From Rhodoferax sp. UBA6134 (GTDB lineage Bacteria; Pseudomonadota; Gammaproteobacteria; Burkholderiales; Burkholderiaceae_C), in NCBI GenBank assembly GCA_002422455.1, contig DIVK01000060.1, positions 1,237-65,236 on the forward strand: DNA of 64,000 bases. Direction: 5' to 3'. The translations under genes and the position numbers were made by a program. Below, one piece after another: positions 16,812 to 27,367 of this stretch (position 1 is the first letter of the stretch; each line of letters begins with the position of its first letter). The notes under the pieces were generated by a model that saw nothing but the letters and a program-made list of their open reading frames with translations, was not told the DNA's origin and did no database searches.

Positions 16812-18068
16812 TCAGCCCTTGAGGCTGAAAGCGGTGGCGTGGGCGCCCATGACTTCGGTGCGACGCACTTCGGTCCAGTACATCCAGATCAGCGAGACCC
16901 AGACCACGCCGTACATCAGCATGAAGGCACTGGAGCGGATGCCGGTGATGTCGAGCAGGGCGCCGAACAGGATGGGAAGCACGAAACCGCCCAGACCGCC
17001 GGCCAGGCCGACGATGCCGCTGATGGCGCCGATGTTGCCGCCATAGTCGTCGCTGATGTACTTGAACACGCTGGCCTTGCCAAAGGCAAAGGCGATGCCC
17101 AGGATGAACATCAGGCCGGTGAAGGCGTAGACATTCAGGCCAATATGAAAAGTCCTGGGGCCGTTGACGGTGGCGACCGTGAAGTCGAACTGCGGATAGC
17201 TCAGCAAAAACAGGCAGATCCAGCTCACCCACATCACCCACCAGGTCACGCTGTGGGCACCGTATTTGTCGGACAGCCAGCCGCCCACCGCCCGCAGCAC
17301 GCCGCCGGGCAGCGAGAAGCAGGCGGCAAGCAGGGCGGCGGCGCGGATGTCCAGGCCGTATTCACCCACGTAGTACTGCACCATCCACAGCGACAGGGCC
17401 ACATAGCCGCCGAACACGATGCTGTAGTACTGGCAGTACTTCAGGACCTTGGGATCCTTCAGGGACCTGATCTGGTCCTTGAATTTGACGTTGCTGGGCA
17501 CCAGGTGGGCCGGGTCGCTGTAGCTGAAAAACCAGAACAGGACAACGGTTCCCAGCATGATCGCGGCGTACACCTGTGGCACCAGGGTCCAGCCAAAGGC
17601 CACCACCAGTGCCGGTGCGATGAACTTGTTGACGGCTGCCCCCGAGTTGCCGGCGCCATAGACACCCATCGCAAACCCCTGCTGGCCTTTGGGAAACCAG
17701 CGCGCCACGTAAGGCGTGCCGACTGAAAACGATCCGCCCGCCAACCCCACGAACAAGCCGATGATCAGAAAATGCCAGTAGGCGGTGGCGTAGCTCATCA
17801 ACCAGATGGCCGGCACCGTCAACGCCATCAGCAGGGTCATCACGAGGCGTCCCCCGTATCTGTCGGTCCAGATGCCCAGTGGCACCCGGATCAGTGAGCC
17901 GGTCAACACGGGTGTTGCCGTCAGAAGTCCGAATTCCGTGGCATTGAGTCCCAGCGCCTTTTTGATCGGTATGCCGATCACGCCAAACATCATCCACACC
18001 ATGAAGCACACGGTAAATGCCAGTGTGCTGACGATCAGCACCGAGAGTGCCTGTCCTTTTCGTATCAT
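16812..18068 (-). CDS. narK1: Nitrate transporter, NarK1-type (nitrate/proton symporter)
   Basis: 418 residues, twelve-helix MFS protein. Signatures are MIRKGQALSVLIVSTLAFTVCFMVWMMFGVIG, RVPLGIWTDRYGGR, GLAGGSFSVGTPYVARWFPKGQQGFAMGVYGAGNSGAAVNK and AISGIVGLAGGLGGFVLP. Shorter type I NarK proteins are considered proton-coupled nitrate importers that start respiration before nitrite is available for exchange. In Paracoccus the two types are fused; here they are separate adjacent genes. The 161-bp upstream gap carries FNR-like sites, so this is probably the first gene of the narK1K2GHJI transcript. Confidence 0.9.
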   Translation of the reverse strand: MIRKGQALSVLIVSTLAFTVCFMVWMMFGVIGIPIKKALGLNATEFGLLTATPVLTGSLIRVPLGIWTDRYGGRLVMTLLMALTVPAIWLMSYATAYWHFLIIGLFVGLAGGSFSVGTPYVARWFPKGQQGFAMGVYGAGNSGAAVNKFIAPALVVAFGWTLVPQVYAAIMLGTVVLFWFFSYSDPAHLVPSNVKFKDQIRSLKDPKVLKYCQYYSIVFGGYVALSLWMVQYYVGEYGLDIRAAALLAACFSLPGGVLRAVGGWLSDKYGAHSVTWWVMWVSWICLFLLSYPQFDFTVATVNGPRTFHIGLNVYAFTGLMFILGIAFAFGKASVFKYISDDYGGNIGAISGIVGLAGGLGGFVLPILFGALLDITGIRSSAFMLMYGVVWVSLIWMYWTEVRRTEVMGAHATAFSLKG

Positions 18069-18133
18069 GTCAAAACCCCTTTGCGCATGGCATAACGTTA
18101 AGGTGGAAGGACCTTTTCCGGCATCCCCCTGAA

Positions 18134-18147
18134 GGAGTGGTGATCAA
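18134..18147 (-). promoter_or_regulatory. Possible FNR/Anr half-site upstream of narK1
   Basis: On the minus strand TTGATCACCACTCC keeps a perfect TTGAT half of the FNR consensus TTGAT-N4-ATCAA and a poor second half. Its centre is about 72 bp upstream of the narK1 ATG. Confidence 0.35.
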
Positions 18148-18178
18148 GGTAAATGGAACTACCCGTCACACCCGCAGC

Positions 18179-18196
18179 ATAGTTCCGAAGAACTAT
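18179..18196. other. Inverted repeat / tetraloop hairpin between narL and narK1
   Basis: ATAGTTC and GAACTAT are perfect 7-bp arms. On the transcribed minus strand the loop reads TTCG closed by C-G, the very stable UUCG tetraloop. There is no T-tract after it, so it may be an mRNA-processing or barrier hairpin or a protein-binding palindrome rather than a simple terminator. Confidence 0.5.
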
Positions 18197-18219
18197 GGGA
18201 GCATGGTTATCGCGATGGT

Positions 18220-18233
18220 TTGCGTTAAATCAA
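18220..18233 (-). promoter_or_regulatory. Candidate FNR/Anr box
   Basis: The minus strand reads TTGATTTAACGCAA, 8 of 10 conserved positions of TTGAT-N4-ATCAA. It overlaps the last codons of narL, about 158 bp upstream of the narK1 ATG. Anaerobic activation of narK-narG operons by FNR-type regulators is well established in other bacteria; the site itself is a prediction. Confidence 0.45.
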
Positions 18234-18970
18234 GGCAGGCCGTTTTCGCTGGCCATAACGGCAGCGTGGACCCGTGAACTGACGTTGAGCTTGCGCAAGA
18301 CATGTTGCACATGGATCTTGACGGTGGTTTCGGCAATGCCGTGTGCGCGTGCAATTTCCTTGTTGCTGGCACCGCGTGCGATGCCCCGCAAAATGTCGAG
18401 TTCACGTGGCGACAGGTGGGCAAAGAGGGCATTCCCGTTGGCCGCCTCGGCTGCGGGCGGCGTCGATCCTTCGCCGGTGGCGCCCGTGCCTTCGCTTGCA
18501 GGGGCGCCCATGGTGGCGCCGCGGTAGGCTGCCACCAGCTTGCTGGTCATCTCCGGCGCCACGACATGGGCGCCCTGCATCGCCTGCTGGATGGCGGCGG
18601 TCAATGCATCACCTTCGATGGTTTTTAGCAGGTAGCCGGCCGCGCCGCCACGTAACGCTGCGGCGAGGTCGTTTTCATCTTCGCTCACGGTCAGCATCAG
18701 GATGCGGGCGCCGGGCGCCGCTTCAAGCAGGGCTGGCAGGACATCGACGCCACTGACACCAGGCAAGTGGTTGTCCAGCAAGATGAGATCGGGTTGAAGC
18801 TCCTGGGCTTTTCGCAGTGCCTGGCCTGCATCCGCCGCATCGCCGACGACGTTTAAACGCGCGTCGCGCGCCAACAGCGCCGTCAAGCCACGCCGAAACA
18901 GGGTGTGGTCATCCACCACCAGAATGCGAACCAGCGGAGAATCTGGTGGTGGCGCGATCGGCTTCATCAT
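18230..18970 (-). CDS. narL: Nitrate/nitrite response regulator
   Basis: 246 residues. The receiver domain (about 12-130) has VDDHTLFRRGL and phospho-acceptor LILLDNHLPGVSG. After an unusually long Ala/Pro-rich linker comes a LuxR-type helix-turn-helix, LSPRELDILRGIARGASNKEIARAHGIAETTVKIHVQHVLRKL. Phospho-NarL activates nar genes in response to nitrate. Its ATG overlaps the narX stop, so sensor and regulator are translationally coupled. Targets presumably include the neighbouring narK1 promoter. Confidence 0.92.
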   Translation of the reverse strand: MMKPIAPPPDSPLVRILVVDDHTLFRRGLTALLARDARLNVVGDAADAGQALRKAQELQPDLILLDNHLPGVSGVDVLPALLEAAPGARILMLTVSEDENDLAAALRGGAAGYLLKTIEGDALTAAIQQAMQGAHVVAPEMTSKLVAAYRGATMGAPASEGTGATGEGSTPPAAEAANGNALFAHLSPRELDILRGIARGASNKEIARAHGIAETTVKIHVQHVLRKLNVSSRVHAAVMASENGLP

Positions 18971-20889
18971 GTTGCGACAGCGTTGGCCTTGTGTGTGACC
19001 AGTGACGCCACGGGCATCGGGTGGGCCGGTGACGGTAAAGTGACAATGACGGAGCTGCCGTGGCCAGGGGTGGAGATCATGTCCAGCTTGGCGCCAATGC
19101 GCTGGGCGCGTTCCGCCATGATGCGAAGACCGACATGGGTTTCGTCGAGGTGGTCGTTGCCGGGCCTGAAGCCGATGCCGTCGTCACGCACCTCAAAGCG
19201 CCACGCGGGCTGTTGCTGCACGTCGAGCCAGACTTGTGAGGCGCGGGCATGCTTGCGCACGTTGGACAGGGCTTCCTGAACGATGTGCAACACCTGGACT
19301 TGCAGGTCGGGTGACAAGGGCATGCCTTGCCCCTGCATGGATAAAGATGCTTTCATGCCACTTTGATGTTCAAATTTTCGCAGCGTGGTGGCCAGTGCGG
19401 GTTCGATGTCTTCGGTGTTGGTGCGGGTGCGAAAGTGCAGCAGCAGTTCGCGGACATCGCTGTAACTCTCGCGCACGCCGACGTCAATTTCCTTCAGTAC
19501 CTGTTTTATTTCGGCGGTGTCGCCGGCCTGCACCGCGTCGCGCATCAGTTGCACCTGAATTTTCAGAAAGGCGAGAGATTGGGCAATCGAGTCGTGCAGC
19601 TCTCGGGCCAGCAAGTTCCGCTCTTGCGATACGGCGGCTTCTTTTTCGAGGGCATTGAGACGCAGGTTTTCCATGGCGCTGGCCAGGTGGCTGCCGAGTG
19701 CTTCGAGCAGGGAACGTTCCGCCGTCGAGGGGCTGACTCTGGCATGGAAGAACAGGTCCACCTCTCCCATCAAGCGATCGTGCAGATGCACCGGGATGCT
19801 GAGCACCGTTTCAAAGCCGGCTTTGGCGCAATGCTGAAGTGGCATCCTGTTTCCGGCCTGGATCGGAATAACGCGCAATCCAGTCTCGGGAGAGGATTTT
19901 GCGCAATGGCAGTCATTTTTGTCGATGCACAGCTCGGCATCGACCATGGTGCTGGGCAGGCCATGGGCCGCCAGCATCAGGTAACGCTGGTTGGCCTGGT
20001 CCGACCAGCGCAGTGCGACACCATCTGCGCGGGCGATCCGGGCGATGCTTTTGATAAAGCCTTGTGCCAATTCGTCCAGCGAGGTGGCTTTTGCGACCAG
20101 GGCGGTCACCTCGTACAGGCTTTCCAGCCGCTCATGTTTTTCTTCGAGCTGGGCGGTTTTTTCCGCCACTTTGTGTTCCAGGTGGCGGTACATGGACTGC
20201 AAGTGTTCAGCCATGCCGTTGAAGCCGTCCGCCAGGGTGCCGAATTCGTCACTGGTCACGCGTTCTACACGGGCGTCAAAATCGCCCCGCTGGATTTTTT
20301 CAATGGCCTGCTTGAGCTGACCGACCGGCTCCAGCACAAAAAGATATCCGGTGAGAAGTAAAACCGCCGCGCCCAGTATGGCCATCGTCAACATGGTCAT
20401 CTGCAGCAGGTGAAGTATGGCAGTCCAGTGGGCCAGGTGGGACTCTATGCCTGTGACCAGGGCATTGATGCGTGAAGAAAAGGCAATCGTTTCGGTGCGC
20501 AAGTCGTGCAAAGAGCGTGGTTTGGCGCTGCTCCAGTGCGCCTGGTAGAGCAGCCAGTCCTGTGCAACCTTTTCAAACAGAGCGCGCACCGTGTCGTCCC
20601 AGGGTACGAACAGCGGGCGCTCAGGGTCGCCACTGCGCAGGAGGGCCAGACTTTGGTCAAATTCCCTGACCTGTCCGGCCAGGGCGCCGGTTTCCCCCGT
20701 TCCGACGGACAGGGCAATCCGGTAGGCCTGCATCCGCATCCGGCCCGCTTCGTTGACGGCGGCAGCGCCGCCGTCGAGCTGCCATGAAACCCACAGCGTG
20801 GCCGCGGTGGAGAGTAGCGCCAGCAGCAGGAAGGGCGCGCCGACCAGTGCCAGCTTGGCACCCAGGCTCCACTGTTTGTTCGGCGCCAT
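18967..20889 (-). CDS. narX: Nitrate/nitrite sensor histidine kinase
   Basis: 640 residues. TM1 (about 11-33) is followed by a periplasmic four-helix domain starting with the nitrate-binding P-box, AAVNEAGRMRMQAYRIAL. TM2 (about 165-190), a HAMP domain and a GAF-like central module with a Cys cluster (CIDKNDCHCA) come next, then HisKA_3 with phospho-acceptor RELHDSIAQSL and an ATPase domain (DDGIGFRP, HVGLRIMAERA). This is the standard NarX architecture. It follows the thiolase gene by 28 bp, so its promoter may lie inside that gene. Confidence 0.93.
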   Translation of the reverse strand: MAPNKQWSLGAKLALVGAPFLLLALLSTAATLWVSWQLDGGAAAVNEAGRMRMQAYRIALSVGTGETGALAGQVREFDQSLALLRSGDPERPLFVPWDDTVRALFEKVAQDWLLYQAHWSSAKPRSLHDLRTETIAFSSRINALVTGIESHLAHWTAILHLLQMTMLTMAILGAAVLLLTGYLFVLEPVGQLKQAIEKIQRGDFDARVERVTSDEFGTLADGFNGMAEHLQSMYRHLEHKVAEKTAQLEEKHERLESLYEVTALVAKATSLDELAQGFIKSIARIARADGVALRWSDQANQRYLMLAAHGLPSTMVDAELCIDKNDCHCAKSSPETGLRVIPIQAGNRMPLQHCAKAGFETVLSIPVHLHDRLMGEVDLFFHARVSPSTAERSLLEALGSHLASAMENLRLNALEKEAAVSQERNLLARELHDSIAQSLAFLKIQVQLMRDAVQAGDTAEIKQVLKEIDVGVRESYSDVRELLLHFRTRTNTEDIEPALATTLRKFEHQSGMKASLSMQGQGMPLSPDLQVQVLHIVQEALSNVRKHARASQVWLDVQQQPAWRFEVRDDGIGFRPGNDHLDETHVGLRIMAERAQRIGAKLDMISTPGHGSSVIVTLPSPAHPMPVASLVTHKANAVAT

Positions 20890-20917
20890 GCCCTGGTTCC
20901 GACGGCCCCTGCCGCGT

Positions 20918-22105
20918 TCAGGACACGCGTTCGAAAATGGCGGCGATGCCCTGGCCGCCGCCGATGCACATGGTGACCAGTGCGTAGCGGCCGTTGATAC
21001 GTTCCAGTTCGTACAGCGCCTTGACGGTGATCAGCGCGCCGGTGGCGCCAATCGGGTGCCCCAGCGAAATGCCCGAACCGTTGGGGTTGACCTTGGCCGG
21101 GTCCAGGCCCAGGTCGCGTGTGACGGCACAGGCCTGCGCGGCAAAGGCTTCGTTGGCTTCGATCACGTCGAGGTCGTTCACGCTCAGACCGGCTTTTTTC
21201 AGGGCCAGTTGCGTGGCCGGTACCGGGCCGATGCCCATGTATTTGGGGTCCACGCCGGCGTGCGCGTAAGCCACCAGGCGCGCCATGGGCTTGAGGCCGC
21301 GCGCCTTGGCGGTGCCGGCTTCCATCAGCACGACGGCAGCGGCGGCATCATTGATGCCCGAGGCGTTGCCGGCCGTGACGGTGCCGTTTTCTTTCAAAAA
21401 CGCGGGTTTGAGCTTGGCCATGTCCGCCAATGAGCAATTGGGGCGGAAATGTTCGTCGGTGGCGTAGGCCACGTCACCCTTTTTGCTTTTGAGCATGACG
21501 GGAACGATCTGAGCCTTGAAGTAGCCGGCCTCGGTCGCGCGTTGTGCCCGGTTGTGGCTTTCGACCGCCAGTGCGTCCTGCTCTTCACGGCTGATGCCCC
21601 ACTTGGCCGCGATGTTTTCGGCGGTAACGCCCATGTGGATGGTGTGGAAGGGGTCGTGCAGCGCGCCGATCATCATGTCCACCATCTTGGTGTCGCCCAT
21701 GCGGGCGCCCCAGCGCATGTTCAGGCTGGCAAAGGGCGCGCGGCTCATGTTTTCGGCGCCGCCACCGATGGCGATGTCGGCGTCGCCCAGCAGAATGCTC
21801 TGGCTGGCCGATACGATGGCCTGCAGGCCCGAGCCGCACAGACGGTTGACGTTGAACGCGGGCGTGCCCTCGGCGCAGCCGCCGTTGATGGCTGCTACGC
21901 GGGAGAGGTACATGTCTTTGGGCTCGGTGTTGACGACGTGGCCAAACACCACGTGGCCGACGTCAGCCCCGGCCACGTTGACCCGCGCCAGCGACTCGCG
22001 CACCACTTGCGCGGCCAGCTCGGTCGGCGCAATGTCCTTGAGACTGCCGCCAAACGTACCAATGGCGGTGCGCACACCGCTGACTACAACAACTTCACGG
22101 CTCAT
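20918..22105 (-). CDS. bktB: Beta-ketothiolase / acetyl-CoA acetyltransferase, BktB-like
   Basis: 395 residues of a biosynthetic-type thiolase. The nucleophile Cys is in NRLCGSGLQAIV (about residue 90), the other catalytic residues in GHPIGATGA and CIGGGQGIAAIF. The sequence MSREVVVVSGVRTAIGTFGGSLKD and HTIHMGVTAENIA closely follow BktB of Cupriavidus necator, which condenses acetyl-CoA with acetyl- or propionyl-CoA for polyhydroxyalkanoate synthesis and works in reverse in acid degradation. No PHA synthase or reductase is adjacent, so the physiological role here is open; position beside narX is probably incidental. Confidence 0.88.
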   Translation of the reverse strand: MSREVVVVSGVRTAIGTFGGSLKDIAPTELAAQVVRESLARVNVAGADVGHVVFGHVVNTEPKDMYLSRVAAINGGCAEGTPAFNVNRLCGSGLQAIVSASQSILLGDADIAIGGGAENMSRAPFASLNMRWGARMGDTKMVDMMIGALHDPFHTIHMGVTAENIAAKWGISREEQDALAVESHNRAQRATEAGYFKAQIVPVMLKSKKGDVAYATDEHFRPNCSLADMAKLKPAFLKENGTVTAGNASGINDAAAAVVLMEAGTAKARGLKPMARLVAYAHAGVDPKYMGIGPVPATQLALKKAGLSVNDLDVIEANEAFAAQACAVTRDLGLDPAKVNPNGSGISLGHPIGATGALITVKALYELERINGRYALVTMCIGGGQGIAAIFERVS

Positions 22106-22247
22106 GGGGGGTTCCTAAATTGAAAAGCTGGAAAAAGGTCGCAGTGCGCGACCCGAGGGGTGGCAATCTTAGATGATTTCACCTCAGTGCAGGCGACAGC
22201 ATGCCGGCTCGGGCCGGCCGGTCATCGATGGGCGAACCATCAGGCGC

Positions 22248-23003
22248 TCAGTCGCGGACGTCGCCGATCGGGTCACGGCCAAAGTCGGGCCGCGCCAGGT
22301 AGGCCAGCACACGGCTTGCCGCCGCGGCGGGTGACGTGAGCTGGCCGCTGGCCTTGAGCTCAAAAAAATGGCCTTGGTCCGGGAAGTCTGACGCGTCAGC
22401 GCCGCGCAACTGCTGCTGCATGTCGGTGTCGATCACGCCGGGCGCCAGTGAGCAGACTTTGGCGCCATGGACTTTGCGGGCCTCGTCCAGCGCCAGGCAG
22501 CGTGTGAAGTGGTCCATGCCGGCCTTGGCGGCGCAATAGCCCGCCTGGGAGGCCATGGCCCGCCGGCCCAGCCCGGAGGAGATGTTGAGGACCTTGCGCG
22601 GCAGCTTCCACGTTTGCGTCGCCCGCAAAAATGCGGCAGTGAGCAGCATGGGTGCCTCCAGGCCCACCCGCAGCGCCCGCGCCAGGTCCGCCGGATCGGC
22701 GTCGCTCAGGGGCGCAAGGCGCGGCATGACGCCCGCGTTGTTGATCAATGTGGCGCCGTCAAACGAGCCGGCCGGGCGGCTGCCCAGCCACCGCGCCAGC
22801 CTGGCCGCCGCCGCCACGCCGTCTTCCAGGTCCAGCGCCCATTGCTCAAGGCTGGCGCCCAGTGGGGCGGCACGGGCTGCCAGCGTTTCGTTGGTGTGGC
22901 GGGAGATGCACAGGACAAAGTGCCGGGCAGACAGCAGTTGTTCGGCCATGGCCAGTCCCATGCCGCGTGATGCGCCGGTGAGCAGGTAGAGATGTCGGGT
23001 CAT
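22248..23003 (-). CDS. SDR family NAD(P)-dependent oxidoreductase
   Basis: 251 residues, classical short-chain dehydrogenase fold: cofactor motif TGASRGMG near the N-terminus, NNAGV around residue 88 and the active-site set S...YCAAK (SSGLGRRAMASQAGYCAAKAG). The C-terminal lid is acidic and polar, and the sequence most resembles sepiapterin-reductase-like or YciK-like SDRs. Substrate unknown. It lies between fumC and bktB on the same strand but with gaps over 30 bp, so an operon is only possible. Confidence 0.85.
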   Translation of the reverse strand: MTRHLYLLTGASRGMGLAMAEQLLSARHFVLCISRHTNETLAARAAPLGASLEQWALDLEDGVAAAARLARWLGSRPAGSFDGATLINNAGVMPRLAPLSDADPADLARALRVGLEAPMLLTAAFLRATQTWKLPRKVLNISSGLGRRAMASQAGYCAAKAGMDHFTRCLALDEARKVHGAKVCSLAPGVIDTDMQQQLRGADASDFPDQGHFFELKASGQLTSPAAAASRVLAYLARPDFGRDPIGDVRD

Positions 23004-23040
23004 GCCGTATGGTACTCAAACGTCTGCTGCCGCCGGGCGC

Positions 23041-24423
<1,383 letters not shown>

Positions 24424-24528
24424 GGGATCCCCCTCTTTCGCAACACTGCTGATCCGGTGAATTATGAACAAATGCAGGCGGCCGCGGGGGCCGGGTAGGC
24501 GCGGCAGAATGCCCGGGCGTTGCCCGGT

Positions 24529-25176
24529 TCAAAACGGCGCCGTGCTGACAAAGCGCATGGGCTGGGCGCTTACCGGGTGCCACAGCTCCAGCGAGTGGGC
24601 GTGCAGCTGCAGGCGAGCGGCCTTGGCCTGTACGCGCGGACTGCCGTACAGGGTGTCGCCCGCAATGGCGTGCCCCAGGGCCAGCAGATGCACGCGCAAC
24701 TGGTGCGAGCGCCCGGTCACAGGCTCCAGTTCGAGCCGGGTGGTCTCGTTCGCTGCGTTGTGCGACAGCACGCGCCAGCGTGTCACGCTGGGCTTGCCGC
24801 GTTGCTGGTCAATGACGCGGCGGGGCCGGTGGGGCCAGTCCACGATGATCGGCAGGTCGATGACGCCCCAGGGCTCGGGCGGCGGCGCCAGGTGTCCGTC
24901 CACGATTGCGACGTAGCGCTTGTTGACGTTGCGACTGGCGAAGGCGTCATTCAGGGCGCGTTGTGCGACGCCGCCGCGCGCCAGCACCATCACGCCCGAG
25001 GTCGCCATGTCAAGGCGGTGTACGATCAGGGCATCCGGGAACTGGCACTGCGCCCGTGTGCTCAGACAGTCCTGTTTGTCTGCTCCGCGCCCCGGCACCG
25101 ACAGCAGGCCGGCGGGCTTGTCCAGCACCAGCATGGCCGCGTCGGCGTACAGCACCGGCAGCTCAGCCGGAGGCAT
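24529..25176 (-). CDS. RluA-family RNA pseudouridine synthase
   Basis: 215 residues, catalytic domain only, without an S4 domain. The active-site Asp is in HRLDMATSGVMVLA. VLDKPAGLLSVPGRG at the start and PVTGRSHQLRVHLLALGHAIAGDTLYG later are family hallmarks. Small RluA-type enzymes modify a few uridines in tRNA or 23S rRNA; the target cannot be read from sequence. Its start overlaps the end of the upstream sensor kinase by 14 bp, implying co-translation. Confidence 0.9.
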   Translation of the reverse strand: MPPAELPVLYADAAMLVLDKPAGLLSVPGRGADKQDCLSTRAQCQFPDALIVHRLDMATSGVMVLARGGVAQRALNDAFASRNVNKRYVAIVDGHLAPPPEPWGVIDLPIIVDWPHRPRRVIDQQRGKPSVTRWRVLSHNAANETTRLELEPVTGRSHQLRVHLLALGHAIAGDTLYGSPRVQAKAARLQLHAHSLELWHPVSAQPMRFVSTAPF

Positions 25177-27334
25177 CGCCGGATTGCAGCAGTTGCTGCA
25201 GGGTCTCGCACATCTCGTCGACGTCGTTGGGCTTGTGGATCAGGGCACGCGCACCCTCACGGAGTGCCTCCTGCTCAATCTCGGGCGTGACATAGCCGGA
25301 CGCCAGCGCCACCGGCAGCTCGGGGCGGATCAAACGGGCCGCGCGCAACAGGTCAATGCCGCAGTAGCCCGGCATGTTGTAGTCGCTCACCAGCAGGTCA
25401 AAGGCCAGCGGTCGCTCGCGCAATGCCGCAGCCGCCAGCCGTGGGTCGGTGAAGGTGCTGACGACAAAGCCCTTGCGCGTCAGCGCGCGTTCGACCAGAA
25501 ACACCAGCGCCTCATCGTCGTCCACATACATGACGTGCTGGCCCATGCCCCGCACTGCCTTGGGCGGCGGCGTTTCGGTCACGGCGGGCAGGGTCGCCTC
25601 GGTGTCGGCCGGAAAATACAGTGTGAATACGGTTCCGGCGCCGGGTGTGCTCTGCACGTCCACCGTGCCCAGGTGGGTGCGCATGATGCCGTGAACGACG
25701 GCCAGGCCCAGGCCCGTTCCCTGGCCCACCGGTTTGGTGGTGAAGAACGGCTCGAACACGCGCTGCAGCGTATCCGTATCAATGCCGTTGCCGGTGTCGC
25801 GCACCGCCAGGCTGACGTGCTTGCCACGCACCCCGCTGCGGCGCTCGACCTGCTCCGCGTCCGGTTGCAGGTTGTGCCCCAGCTCAATGTTGACCGTGCC
25901 GCGCTGCGCGCCAATGGCCTGAATGGCATTGGTGCACAGGTTGAGCAGGGCTTGTTCCACCTGGGTGGCGTCGGCCAGGACGGGCGGGGTGGCCGGATCG
26001 ATGTTCACCTGCATTTCCACCGTGGGCGGCAGGGTGACCTTGAGCAGGCGCACGGTTTCCTGCAGCACGTCGGCCAGTTGAATCGGCACCCGTTTGGGCG
26101 ATTCATTGCGGCTGAAGGCCAGGATTTGCCGCACCAGGTCGCGCGCCCGCCGTGCCGCCTTGTCAATCTCGTTCAGGCTGACCACTGCGGGCGACGCCGC
26201 GCCCGCATCCTGCCGGGCCAGATCGACATTGCCCAGAATGGCGCTGATGATGTTGTTGAAATCGTGCGCAATGCCGCCGGCCATGGTGCCCACTGCCTGC
26301 ATCTTGTGGGACTCCCGCAACTGGGACTCCAGCGCGTTGCGGTGTGCCTCGATTTTTTTGCGGGCGGTGAGGTCGCGCGCGAAAATGGTGGTGGTGTCGC
26401 CGTCAGGGTGACGCTCAAAAGAGACGCTGACTTCAATGGCCACGCTGCTTCCGCCCGCCGTGAGCCCCGTCATCTCCCCCAGTTGCGCGTGCGTGGTGAG
26501 CTGGGTGTACGACAAGGTCTCAACCGCATCGGGCAGGAAGCGGGCCAGCGGACTGCCGAGGGCCTCGGCCGGCGGACACTGGAAGAGGGCTGCCGCCGTG
26601 GGGTTGAAGATGCTGATGCGCTGGTCCTTGTCGACGCAAATGATGGCGTCGAGCGAGGAGTTGATGATGGACGCAAGCCGGTTTTTGCTCAGTTGCAGTT
26701 CTTCATTTCGTTCCTGCAGCGCGCGCGCGCTGGCCTGCAAGGCGCGCCGCTCGGCCAGCAAGGGGCTCTGGTCGATGATGGCGCAGATGAAGTGCGCCAG
26801 TTCGTCTTGCGTGTTCTCGATGCGCGCGATGTGCAGGTCGCCGGTGAAAACTCCGCCGGAACCGCACGAGAACACCACTTCGGTGGTCTCGCTGGTGCCG
26901 CTCGCATGGGCATTTGTGAACGCATGGGCGACTTTGTCGACGTGCTCGGCGCTGACCAGCGGCAATAAAAAATTCAGCGGCGGATCGTGTTCCAGCGGCC
27001 GGAAAAGACGCAGTGCCATGGCGTTGCTCTCCAGCACCAGGCCGTTTTCATCCACCACCATCAAGGCCAGCGGCACGTTGGAAAACAGGGTCAGAAATCG
27101 CTCGGACGCGCCTTCGGCGGCGGTTTGGCTGTAGCGTAGCGCCTTGTTCTGTATTTCCAGTTCGGCCTGGTAGTTGCGCAGGTCTTCGACCATCTGCTGC
27201 AGCGAAAAGCCTGCGGCCAGAATACCCTGCGGGCTGGAATTTCCGCGCCGGGCGGGAGGCCGTTTGGGGGGGGGGGCTTCCTGCGCTTGAACAGGCTTCT
27301 CATTGGGGTCATCGTTTCCCGTATTGAACTGCAA
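25163..27334 (-). CDS. PAS-PAS hybrid sensor histidine kinase with C-terminal receiver
   Basis: 723 residues, no clear membrane segment. In order: Pro-rich start with a short coiled coil; PAS 1 (about 70-185, FSNVPLALMVVDENGLVLESN); PAS 2 (about 230-345, INSSLDAIICVDKDQRISIFNPTAAALF); HisKA with phospho-acceptor AGGIAHDFNNIISAILG; ATPase with NLCTNAIQAIG, DTGNGID and GTGLGLAVVHGIM; receiver with YVDDDEAL and phospho-Asp in LLVSDYNMPGYCGIDLL. The input signal is unknown. Odd: an 11-C run (27266-27276) at codons 19-23 makes the frame vulnerable to slippage. Confidence 0.9.
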   Translation of the reverse strand: MQFNTGNDDPNEKPVQAQEAPPPKRPPARRGNSSPQGILAAGFSLQQMVEDLRNYQAELEIQNKALRYSQTAAEGASERFLTLFSNVPLALMVVDENGLVLESNAMALRLFRPLEHDPPLNFLLPLVSAEHVDKVAHAFTNAHASGTSETTEVVFSCGSGGVFTGDLHIARIENTQDELAHFICAIIDQSPLLAERRALQASARALQERNEELQLSKNRLASIINSSLDAIICVDKDQRISIFNPTAAALFQCPPAEALGSPLARFLPDAVETLSYTQLTTHAQLGEMTGLTAGGSSVAIEVSVSFERHPDGDTTTIFARDLTARKKIEAHRNALESQLRESHKMQAVGTMAGGIAHDFNNIISAILGNVDLARQDAGAASPAVVSLNEIDKAARRARDLVRQILAFSRNESPKRVPIQLADVLQETVRLLKVTLPPTVEMQVNIDPATPPVLADATQVEQALLNLCTNAIQAIGAQRGTVNIELGHNLQPDAEQVERRSGVRGKHVSLAVRDTGNGIDTDTLQRVFEPFFTTKPVGQGTGLGLAVVHGIMRTHLGTVDVQSTPGAGTVFTLYFPADTEATLPAVTETPPPKAVRGMGQHVMYVDDDEALVFLVERALTRKGFVVSTFTDPRLAAAALRERPLAFDLLVSDYNMPGYCGIDLLRAARLIRPELPVALASGYVTPEIEQEALREGARALIHKPNDVDEMCETLQQLLQSGDASG

Positions 27335-27367
27335 GCCGCGCGGCTACCGGTTAGATAACGCTCACGC

